Below, in pieces: positions 18,974-26,232 of a stretch of DNA of 64,000 nt. The stretch is from Nitzschia sp. DOCU1 (Eukaryota; Bacillariophyta; Bacillariophyceae; Bacillariales; Bacillariaceae). Location: the NCBI GenBank assembly GCA_951394045.1, contig OX595999.1, positions 620,001 through 684,000 on the forward strand, in the 5' to 3' direction. Position numbers and translations under genes: made by a program. How positions within the stretch are numbered: position 1 is the first letter of the stretch; every line of letters begins with the position of its first letter. Below the pieces are notes generated by a model that had not been told where the DNA came from, did no database searches, and saw nothing but the letters and a program-made list of their open reading frames with translations.

Positions 18974-20254
18974 TCAATTTTGAAAATAGTTTGGAGGCAA
19001 ATGCTGACGTAGGCCCCGTCCCAAGGGTGAATCTGGTGGACAATAGTTTGGATAAAGTATGGCGTGAACCCGAGCCATATAGTGCGGAGTGTATAGATTG
19101 TGAAAGGAAATACTATGCGTAGCAGCCGCTGCTAAGCCATGCTTGGGTCCCACTGTTTGGTTGGGCCGAGAAGGATGGACCAAGCCTTCCCATGTCGAGG
19201 CTGTTCGAGCCAAATAGGAATTTCCTCCACCAACTGACCGTGATGATCGAAATGTGTACAATGAGCTAGGAGAAGCATCATGAAAGCGTTGTTCGCCTTG
19301 AGAGTCACGCGTGTCGGTTTGATTTCCCACTATGCCCAGCTGCGCCAAACACTTGGAAACGAGTCGATCTTCATACGAGGCGGTAGTGGTAACAAAGCAC
19401 TGCGGTAATGCCTCTTCCACCAAACGTCGCAATGCGACTGCATTCAAGACATAGCCAGGCCCTCCAGCAATCATCTGCTTGCCTGGTAGCCATTGACCCA
19501 TGAAACGTGCTGGACTCGCCGTCTTTGAATGCTGGTCATTATCATCAACTTGTTGTAAGAAATTTTTCAAATTGTCCACCAACAAATAGGTATCATCGCC
19601 TGCCACATAGAAATAATCATAGTCCTGGTAAAATTTGTCGTAAACGTAGGTCCACAAACTCCGGACTTTTTGCCACATGTTGTCGTAAGACTCGGGTCCA
19701 GCATGAGGCAAATCATAAATGCCCCATTCTGCCAACGTTTCATTCGAAAACACCATCCACCCATCACATAAATATCCCCAGGTAGCAGCTTGGATTTGGA
19801 CCTGCCCTTGTTTTCCGCTATAAGAATAAATGCCGCAAAAGAGACGAGGAGTGGCAGTGCCAGGGACCCGACGAATCTTTGCCACGAGCAATTTGTATCC
19901 AGCCTCTTCTTCGATTCCTTGACCGGGTCCAAAGGCACAAATCGAGTCCAGTGTCAAGACATGTGACAAGTGATTCACAAGGAAACGACTGTTATTGCTT
20001 TGTCTTGTCTTGTCTCGAACGAAACGTCGTCGCAGTGCTTTGGATGGATCATCGTTTGGAGTGTCCGTGTCTTTAGCTGTCTCATCATTCAATAACATAA
20101 CGGGATGCTCTTTCAAAGAATATTCCGAAAATTTAGAAAATCCGATAGCCCTTGAATGATACCAGGATTGGCTGCAAAGTAGTCCAACGACCAGCAAACT
20201 CGTTGCTAGGATCAGTATCCTTGGTCGTTGGCGTCGAACGAGCAGAAGTGGCAT
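18974..20254 (-). CDS. Core-1 beta-1,3-galactosyltransferase-like (GT31)
   Basis: 426 residues with type II topology: short cytoplasmic N-terminus, membrane anchor at about 12-32 and a lumenal stem and catalytic domain. The family features of C1GALT1-like GT31 enzymes are clear: KVRSLWTYVYDKFYQDYDYFYVAGDDTYLLVDNLKNF with the metal-binding DD at 220-221, the acceptor-site segment MIAGGPGYVLNAVALRRLVE, then YEDRLVSKCLAQLGI and the TRDSQGEQRFHDASP segment that corresponds to the DSxGRERFHP of animal core-1 synthases. It is expected to act in the Golgi on a glycoprotein O-glycan using UDP-sugar. The acceptor in diatoms is not known. Confidence 0.88.
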   Translation of the reverse strand: MPLLLVRRQRPRILILATSLLVVGLLCSQSWYHSRAIGFSKFSEYSLKEHPVMLLNDETAKDTDTPNDDPSKALRRRFVRDKTRQSNNSRFLVNHLSHVLTLDSICAFGPGQGIEEEAGYKLLVAKIRRVPGTATPRLFCGIYSYSGKQGQVQIQAATWGYLCDGWMVFSNETLAEWGIYDLPHAGPESYDNMWQKVRSLWTYVYDKFYQDYDYFYVAGDDTYLLVDNLKNFLQQVDDNDQHSKTASPARFMGQWLPGKQMIAGGPGYVLNAVALRRLVEEALPQCFVTTTASYEDRLVSKCLAQLGIVGNQTDTRDSQGEQRFHDASPSSLYTFRSSRSVGGGNSYLARTASTWEGLVHPSRPNQTVGPKHGLAAAATHSISFHNLYTPHYMARVHAILYPNYCPPDSPLGRGLRQHLPPNYFQN

Positions 20255-20640
20255 GATGTCACCGGTCCTCTAGTACTAGCTAGTAGCGGTAGCCAAAATG
20301 ATTCGAATGGACCACTTTCAGGGATTGAAACTTGTACGGAAAACAAAGACCGAGACTTTGCATACTAGATAATCGAACGTAGAGGAGAGGTTGCAAATGC
20401 TTATGTCATTGTCGTTGCGTCATTGTTGTTCGTTTTTTTTACTTTTGTTGCTTCTTTCTTTTTTCAAATTGCGATCGATGAAGTCAACCATGAAGGATCG
20501 GAGGGGTCGAAGATTGTAAACTCGCTCGCTCCAAAATCTGCTTCTGACGCAAGCGTCAAGCTACTCCCGTCGACTACTAGACGGTTGCCCGATGTACTAG
20601 TGCTACTAGTGGTCGTGCCTTGAGGTATTTCAAATGGCCT
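20255..20640. other. Intergenic: promoter of GT31 gene and DIRS left flank
   Basis: 386 bp. CTCTAGTACTAGCTAGTAGCGGTAGCC lies 15-45 bp upstream of the glycosyltransferase start, and GTACTAGTGCTACTAGTGG near 20594-20612 lies close to the inferred retrotransposon edge. A short plus-strand frame at 20423-20623 is hydrophobic and T-rich DNA derived; not supported as a gene. Confidence 0.45.
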
Positions 20641-20790
20641 AAGCCCCCCTTTTGGGCTTCCCCCTCAAAGTCCATCGCCTTGCCTCGATTGCTCAAGGTT
20701 TAAGGGATGGTGGGCGGCCAGTGAACTCCCGATGTGACTCAGCTCCCTTAAGCCTTCTCCCTTGGATCGTGTGTTGACTTCTTCGTCCCG

Positions 20791-22089
20791 CTAGAAATCT
20801 AGTCTCATGTCTGCCTGGTCCGCCATGGTGTACGTGGCAGCATTCTCCACCATGTCTCCGGCTAGGTTGCTCGTCAGCTCTAGTATCTGGGGTCGTATGT
20901 ATGCCAGGAAAGCGTCAGATTTCCATCTTCCCAGTGTCTTGATTCTTAAGTCTGGGTGGTTCTTGGGACTGAGAGCCAACGCCATTGCGGCCCCTGATCT
21001 GAGGGAGCGGTTACCAATCTCGGATGGGTCGAATCCAAACTCTTTGCTTCCCCCGTAAATTCTACATATGCTTCGCACCGTTTCTAGGGCAATCTCTTCT
21101 GTGATTCTCAACACATTCGACTCGTGCCCTATTGTGCACAACTCGGTGTCTCCACTCCAATCTTTCACGCGTCGTTTGATTCTGAGCACGGCGTACCCAA
21201 GTCGTGAGACGGGGTCCAATATTTTGTTCCCGCTTCTCCCTTGGGTTCGGCTCTCGCTTTTGACGCGGTTCTTTTGGTCCTTAAATCTGAGAGTGACATA
21301 CTTCGCCCTATCAAGGGTCCTTTCGTTATCCACCGTCATTACGAGTCTTTGATCATCCCGAAATGTCACATCTGCCATTGTTAGGCGTTTGGTTCTCCCT
21401 GCTTCTTTTGTGACGCAATACTCGCAGCACCTTCCCGCAAAGAAGAACATCCCTAGGTAGAGATCCACAAAGTGGGCGTTCATCGTGTCGCCGTGGTTTC
21501 GTCCATCATCATCTACAAAGTGCTTGTACATGGTCGTCAAGAACTTGGGTGTGATGGATTTTTGGCTCTTCTTTGGCGGGTCTACGCTTTTGTATGCAGC
21601 TATGAGCTCTCCCAGTGCTGGTCGGAGCCTTCCTTCATTGTCGTGAAAGGGGCTCCTCTTGAGATGGCGCCGTAACGCCAAAGCCACTGCGCTTGCGGCA
21701 CCTCGGACTGTACTCGCTGCCACTGGTCGATCACGCTTCCCAACCAATTGTCCTCCTTCATCGAATCGGCCAGTTCTAACAGTTTCCAGGAAGGCCTTTC
21801 CGAACACATCTTTCTCTTGTTCGGGTAACTGATCGATCTCGTCGTAATCAAGGTCCATTGACTTGACGTATCGACGAAATCTTCTCCAGTACCTGTCTTC
21901 TCTCTCATTTGACGACTCTCTTCTTGCGTCAAGGATGATTCGAGAGTTCGCAGTACGAACACTATCCAGGAGAGCTTCTCTGGCTCTAATGGGGATATTC
22001 GAAAGCCGTCTGGAATCATCTGTGGAAAGTATTCGTGAAAGCGATGTGTTAGAGTGACATTGTCCGGGTAGTCCTCGGTGAGTGGACAA
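20791..22089 (-). CDS. DIRS tyrosine recombinase
   Basis: 432 residues, overlapping the 3' end of the RT gene by about 490 bp in another frame, as in other DIRS elements. The N-terminal half resembles a SAM-like core-binding domain (TVRGAASAVALALRRHL). The catalytic half has a first Arg box FFFAGRCCEYC, a second box GNRSLRSGAAMALAL and a final Tyr in LGRWKSDAFLAYIRPQ. The second box is normally H-x-x-R; here it reads R-S-L-R, so the His is replaced by Arg, which might weaken catalysis or be a feature of this lineage. The enzyme would integrate circular DNA copies without target duplication. It has no internal stop. Confidence 0.85.
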   Translation of the reverse strand: MSTHRGLPGQCHSNTSLSRILSTDDSRRLSNIPIRAREALLDSVRTANSRIILDARRESSNEREDRYWRRFRRYVKSMDLDYDEIDQLPEQEKDVFGKAFLETVRTGRFDEGGQLVGKRDRPVAASTVRGAASAVALALRRHLKRSPFHDNEGRLRPALGELIAAYKSVDPPKKSQKSITPKFLTTMYKHFVDDDGRNHGDTMNAHFVDLYLGMFFFAGRCCEYCVTKEAGRTKRLTMADVTFRDDQRLVMTVDNERTLDRAKYVTLRFKDQKNRVKSESRTQGRSGNKILDPVSRLGYAVLRIKRRVKDWSGDTELCTIGHESNVLRITEEIALETVRSICRIYGGSKEFGFDPSEIGNRSLRSGAAMALALSPKNHPDLRIKTLGRWKSDAFLAYIRPQILELTSNLAGDMVENAATYTMADQADMRLDF

Positions 22090-23876
22090 GACCCTTCTTC
22101 CCGTTCCTCCCCTTTGAACGACAGCCAGTCGGCCACCTTGTTCTCCTCTCCTTTTATGTGTTGGCGACCTAGGCAGACGTCCGCCTCATAGACCAATGTC
22201 GCTATCTTCCGGGCGATGATCTGCACAACCTCAAAGTAGGGGGAGTCTTTTCGCAGGCTCCCGGCTTTGAACATCCACCCAAGGGCACTCGTGTTGTCTG
22301 CCACGGCCAGGAGGCAGTCATGCTCTCCTGACTCGGCCTCTTCGCACATGATCCACACGGTGATGGCCAGCGCCAAGAACTCAAGGACATTGTTTGCCAC
22401 ACTTCCTTTTCGAATGCGAGTCCCTCTGGGTACTCTGACGCGCCAAGCTCTCCCAGATAGAGAAAATCCTCCTAGCCCTACAGGACATGAATCCGAAACT
22501 CCAATCTTGGTTGGCTTCCTGTGGACTAGCAGGTTCAAGGACATTCCCCGGTTCGCTCTCTTCAAGAACAGAGCAAATTGTTCAAGGTCGTTGGCGTCGA
22601 CTCGACTGAGCTGTGCCTTACCCCAGCGACGATTCAGCGCGTCTACCTTCTCTCTAAGGCGAGTGAGGAAATGCCGGCCGAGGGGTAGAATGGATGCGGC
22701 GTGGTTCAGCCAACCAATAAGTGATTCAAGCTCCTTAATGGTGAGCACCATGTCCTTGACGGCGGCGTCCAGATCGTCGCTCCATGCTAGATACTTGTCG
22801 TCCGGCAGTCTCAGAGTTAGAGCTTTTCCATCCAATTCCCAGCCTAGAACCATCTGTACTTCGGCGTGTGTTCCTTCCACGGCGATCTTGTCTGGACTGA
22901 GGTTTGGACGGCGCTTGATTGGTTCCTTCTCTCCTGCGTATGGTCTGCTTGTGACGTGGACTGCCAGTGGCACACAGGTGCCGCTACGGCGCAGCCACTC
23001 ACTGTCGTCGATACAGGAGTTGATCAAGTCGTCAACAAAATCGTCGGTTCTCGAGGGGATGGTCACTGGTATTCCATAGGCCAGCTCTCTAGCCTGGCCC
23101 ACGGTCCTGGATGGGCTGTTTCGCATTGGTTCTGGGATCGTCTCTCGGCCAGGCGGGAACGTCTTCGTTGGGTCCCAATTCGAGTCGACCAAGAGTTCGT
23201 TCGATAGATCCGTCACGGCTTCTGATATTGTGGTCCACCTGGCGGGATTTGGCGTCCCGCCAAACGCCATTCGCAACATGATCAGCGCCATCTTCCCCAA
23301 GGCAATGATTTGCATGAGCGCCGTGGCCCCGTTGTGATGCAAGCGGCGATACGCATCCGAGTAGTCGAATTTTGCTGTGAAGATTGTCTTGTCTGGGTGC
23401 TTCAGCCGCAGTGCCACCACGAAGTGAAGTACCCTCTGCAAGCAGTGTCCATAGATAAGTTCGTTGTAGGCTTGTTCGTCGATTCTATCGTTCACTGACC
23501 GCCTGTCCTTTGTGAAGTTGAACGAGCTGTCGTGTGTTAGCCGTAGTTTCTCCACCCTCTGACCTGTGGGTGTGAGTGTCGACTGCTTCGCCGCTCCCAT
23601 GGGCTGCAAGATGGCGCCAGGGATGTCTTCTAGGCATTCCTTGGGAATAGGTAGTGCAAATCCGTGTTCTACCTCTTTCTTCAATAGTCTTTCCACCTCG
23701 GCTTCTTCCTTTGTGGCTGACTTGTGGTTGCCATAGTCCATGGCCAGTCGTAGGTCCTCTTTTCTTTCTTCTTCTGTTATCTCTCGCTTGAAGTGGAATG
23801 AGACTCCTTTCGTCATGTACTCTTTAATCCTTGGCCAGCTTGGGTGCCTCTTGTATATTCTTGCAAGATCTTTCAA
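21600..23876 (-). CDS. DIRS reverse transcriptase and RNase H
   Basis: 758 residues from the first ATG-less open start at 23876 (a TTG); the true polypeptide continues upstream in the same frame beyond a TGA at 23919-23921. RT motifs: IFTAKFDYSDAYRRLHH (165-181) with the first Asp, MAFGGTPNPARW (203-214), and the catalytic TDDFVDDLINS (278-287). RNase H follows: GVSDSCPVGLGGFSLSGRAW, NVLEFLALAITVWIM, AVADNTSALGWMFKAG and HIKGEENKVADWLS hold the D-E-D-D set. The last ~150 residues overlap the recombinase gene in a different frame and carry no recognised domain. This protein would copy element RNA to DNA; with gag split it can act only in trans. Confidence 0.88.
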   Translation of the reverse strand: MKDLARIYKRHPSWPRIKEYMTKGVSFHFKREITEEERKEDLRLAMDYGNHKSATKEEAEVERLLKKEVEHGFALPIPKECLEDIPGAILQPMGAAKQSTLTPTGQRVEKLRLTHDSSFNFTKDRRSVNDRIDEQAYNELIYGHCLQRVLHFVVALRLKHPDKTIFTAKFDYSDAYRRLHHNGATALMQIIALGKMALIMLRMAFGGTPNPARWTTISEAVTDLSNELLVDSNWDPTKTFPPGRETIPEPMRNSPSRTVGQARELAYGIPVTIPSRTDDFVDDLINSCIDDSEWLRRSGTCVPLAVHVTSRPYAGEKEPIKRRPNLSPDKIAVEGTHAEVQMVLGWELDGKALTLRLPDDKYLAWSDDLDAAVKDMVLTIKELESLIGWLNHAASILPLGRHFLTRLREKVDALNRRWGKAQLSRVDANDLEQFALFLKRANRGMSLNLLVHRKPTKIGVSDSCPVGLGGFSLSGRAWRVRVPRGTRIRKGSVANNVLEFLALAITVWIMCEEAESGEHDCLLAVADNTSALGWMFKAGSLRKDSPYFEVVQIIARKIATLVYEADVCLGRQHIKGEENKVADWLSFKGEEREEGSCPLTEDYPDNVTLTHRFHEYFPQMIPDGFRISPLEPEKLSWIVFVLRTLESSLTQEESRQMREKTGTGEDFVDTSSQWTLITTRSISYPNKRKMCSERPSWKLLELADSMKEDNWLGSVIDQWQRVQSEVPQAQWLWRYGAISRGAPFTTMKEGSDQHWESS

Positions 23877-23918
23877 CGGTCGGAATTCCTTCCCGTACGC
23901 TATCGTTGTCGACTCGTG

Positions 23919-24827
23919 TCAGCGTATCAACGCGTCCAGGTCACAGTCGAATTCTTTCAGCTTGGCTATGTTGTGTAGTTGTGCTTCTTCTCCCGTGTCA
24001 AAGATGAAGGGTGGCGCGTCCGGAACCGCTACGTCGGAGCCATTGATCGCATGGACGGACTGGGCCAGCCACGGGGGTGGTTGAAAGAAGTCATCTGGGG
24101 CGGGGAGGGTGGGAAATAATTCGTGTACTGAGCTATACTTACTGATGGTTCTCGTGTCTCGTGCATTGAGCGCGTTGATTCGGTGTAGATTGCGTTCTTG
24201 TGATCGGTGATGAGCAAGCTTTGACGGGCTACCAACGATTTGAGCCGTGACCCACGGCGTCGATTGCATCTTGCCAATCGGGCCCTCATTTTTGTGGCCG
24301 TGCATGGCGGTCGCCATAGGAGTCAGGTTTGTAGGCGTAGCTTGCGTCATCATTGCTGGGCTTACGTTTTGTGATGCTGTTTGATATCGTTGTCTGGCCG
24401 TGTCCAGCTCTTGGGCCCTGGCCTGGTGCATGGCTCGCAGGGCCTTGACAGCTGCTTGTCGCTCGGATAGTTCGCGTGGGGGCGTAAGTGCTGACTGGCG
24501 CAGTTCGCACCGTGGTCCCTGCTGTGATGATGGTGGCACGTGCAGGGTGATACGCGAGGTTCGTGCAGTGGTAAGTGCAGTATGGGGGCGTGCAGTTTGG
24601 TTTGATGCAGTATGTGGAAGTGCAGTGAGGGGGCGTGCAGTTTGGAATGCAGTATGTTGAAATGCAGTGAGAGGACGTGCAGTGTGTGTGGAATGGTGGC
24701 GGCGTGTAGTCATGTCATTGTTTTCTACTATGTCTTGACGACTACTACGGCCGATCCGGTCGGAATCAACGCGTAGCAAACGATCGTTGAGCCAAGAACT
24801 GTTGGCCCGACCGGATCGGCTTGCCGT
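23919..24827 (-). CDS. DIRS pol N-terminal segment, between two in-frame TGAs
   Basis: This open stretch lies in the same frame as gag upstream and RT downstream, bounded by TGA codons at 24828-24830 and 23919-23921. It has about 300 residues counting from just after the gag stop. Residues 30-80 (counting from 24779) are Thr/His/Pro/Ala-rich with repeated TARPLTA and TARPHTA phrases coded by GTGCAGT-type minisatellite DNA; the C-terminal part (KYSSVHELFPTLPAPDDFFQPPPWL) is acidic and proline-rich, the usual region preceding DIRS RTs. After the second TGA the frame continues HESTTIAYGKEFRPLKDLAR into the RT, so TGA there probably replaced TGG or another sense codon. No protease motif is seen. 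Confidence 0.7.
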   Translation of the reverse strand, partial: TASRSGRANSSWLNDRLLRVDSDRIGRSSRQDIVENNDMTTRRHHSTHTARPLTAFQHTAFQTARPLTALPHTASNQTARPHTALTTARTSRITLHVPPSSQQGPRCELRQSALTPPRELSERQAAVKALRAMHQARAQELDTARQRYQTASQNVSPAMMTQATPTNLTPMATAMHGHKNEGPIGKMQSTPWVTAQIVGSPSKLAHHRSQERNLHRINALNARDTRTISKYSSVHELFPTLPAPDDFFQPPPWLAQSVHAINGSDVAVPDAPPFIFDTGEEAQLHNIAKLKEFDCDLDALIR

Positions 24828-24830
24828 TCA
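24750..24830 (-). promoter_or_regulatory. Putative gag-pol stop readthrough stem-loop
   Basis: The gag stop TGA (24830-24828) is followed in frame by pol without any other stop. Seven bases after it begins GCCGATCCGGTCGG (24820-24807), whose exact 14-base complement CCGACCGGATCGGC lies at 24763-24750, leaving a 43-nt loop. A strong stem 7-8 nt downstream of a leaky stop is how gammaretroviral gag-pol readthrough signals are built. The stem itself is a direct observation; readthrough is inferred. Confidence 0.6.
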
Positions 24831-26109
24831 GCTGCTGGTTCCGTTGGCCGCGTTGGCCCGCTCTTGTTCGTAGAAAGCGACACCTTCTCTAATCTTCGAC
24901 TCGACCACCTCTTTCTCCTCACGAGTCAGCAAGTTGCTTGGCTTGTGGGCGAGGCGACAGGCCTTGCGGCAGATGCCTTCCGTCTGGTAACGGATGCACA
25001 AGTACTCCATGTCGCCCGTTCGATGGTGCTCGGCCTTGGGCCATCCCATACAAAACGGACGTTTCCTTGGGTTCTCAAAATCGAACACCATGGTCCACTG
25101 CGCCGGTAGCTTCCACGCCACTACCGGGGCTGGGTTCTTCGCGTGCCAAAGGGTCCCTCGCCTAGTTGGGGTGTCCGATTCGTTGCTTCCCGTGGGATTG
25201 GACGCAGGCGAAGCGGGTGTTCTGTCCCCTCTAGTAGATGGAGAACTCATGATGACGGCTGGCATGTGTAGTTTTGGCAAATGCCCAAACTTGACAAGTG
25301 CAAAGATGGATGCGATGTCATTGCTCATCTCCCATTGGAGCCGCTCTCGCCCTAACGCGATGGCGGATTCTCCCGTCGGTGTCGCAGCGATGACTTCGAG
25401 GAAGCCCCTCAGGAAAGACTGGAAGGTTGTGTCCATCATGAAGGCTAACTTTGCCCACATTCCCTTGTTCTCTTGGGCCTCAATCATTGCTAGGCTAGTC
25501 TGGTGCTTAATGATCTGCCCCAGTCCCATCTGGTAGCCTTGAATTGCAATGTTCTCGTCTCCATTGAGGAGTTTAAGGAGTCCTAGTAGTGTTTCAAGTT
25601 GCTTCTGTAGTTCATCGGACGTTTTGGGGATGTAGAGGTCCGTTTTCGCAAACAGTTTCACCCCCTCGTCACCTAGGTCTTCTCCGCCAAACGCAGAACG
25701 AATGAGGAATTCTCTTTCCTTCTGAGGCAGAGCCTTGGGTACAGTCTTGGGTCTACACATGAACAGAGTGATGCCGCTTGGGGTAACTCTGAACTCACGC
25801 GATATGTAGCCTTGGGAAAAGAACTGCACAAGGCAGCCAGTGTTCAGAATGCAGGGCAGCTCCATTCGTTCGACTTCTCCCTGAATGTACTCAAGTGCCC
25901 TGGCTGGGTCCTTATCGCTAAGGAGCCGTTCGGTAAATCGTGTCACTTTGGGGTCGAGGTCCTGCCAGTTCTTCGCCGCCAACAGACGGAACAACTCCTT
26001 GTTCTCGTCTGTGTAGCGATGAGTCATCTTCTTTCGTTCGCGATCTTTGACCTGATTCTTCAAGACCTCTTCTTGTACAGTTGCCATGGCACGCAGCGCA
26101 TCTCTCAAA
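24828..26109 (-). pseudogene. DIRS gag-like gene, C-terminal part
   Basis: Open for about 427 codons up to the LINE junction. The first codons (LRDALRAMATVQEEVLKNQV) continue the frame of the N-terminal part at 34180-35038 once the LINE and one target-duplication copy are removed (net 8090 bp, which brings the two parts into one frame). The body is helical (DELQKQLETLLGLLKLLNGDE, MGLGQIIKHQTSLAMIEAQE) like a capsid-type protein, and near the end (FCMGWPK, then CIRYQTEGICRKACRLAH) it has a Cys/His cluster that could be a CCCH zinc finger for nucleic-acid binding. The gene is broken only by the insertion; its own sequence is intact. Confidence 0.8.
26090..26109. repeat. LINE target-site duplication, left copy
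   Basis: CACGCAGCGCATCTCTCAAA, identical to 34180-34199. The flanking bases differ (G/T on one side, A/G on the other), so the duplication is 20 bp. Confidence 0.95.
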
Positions 26110-26202
26110 AAAAAAAACTCGAAGCCTATTTGATCCGACCGGATGGGATGTAGGTCCCGACCAACCCGGCCCGGGCGTTTCTAAGAGACGCGCGGAATTA
26201 AT

Positions 26203-26232
26203 CTCGGCTGGTGCTATAGAGCATCAGCCGAG
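26203..26232 (-). promoter_or_regulatory. Hairpin over LINE ORF2 stop codon
   Basis: Arms CTCGGCTGGTGCT and AGCATCAGCCGAG (plus strand) pair with one mismatch over 13 bp with a 4-nt loop. The ORF2 stop TAG (26216-26214) lies in the loop and arm. It may be a 3' recognition structure for reverse transcription. Confidence 0.5.

Noticed and set aside
23919..24830. UGA reassigned as a sense codon in this genome
   Set aside because: Other genes in the window end in TGA at conserved C-termini (for example the DOT1-like and antenna genes), so TGA is a normal stop here.
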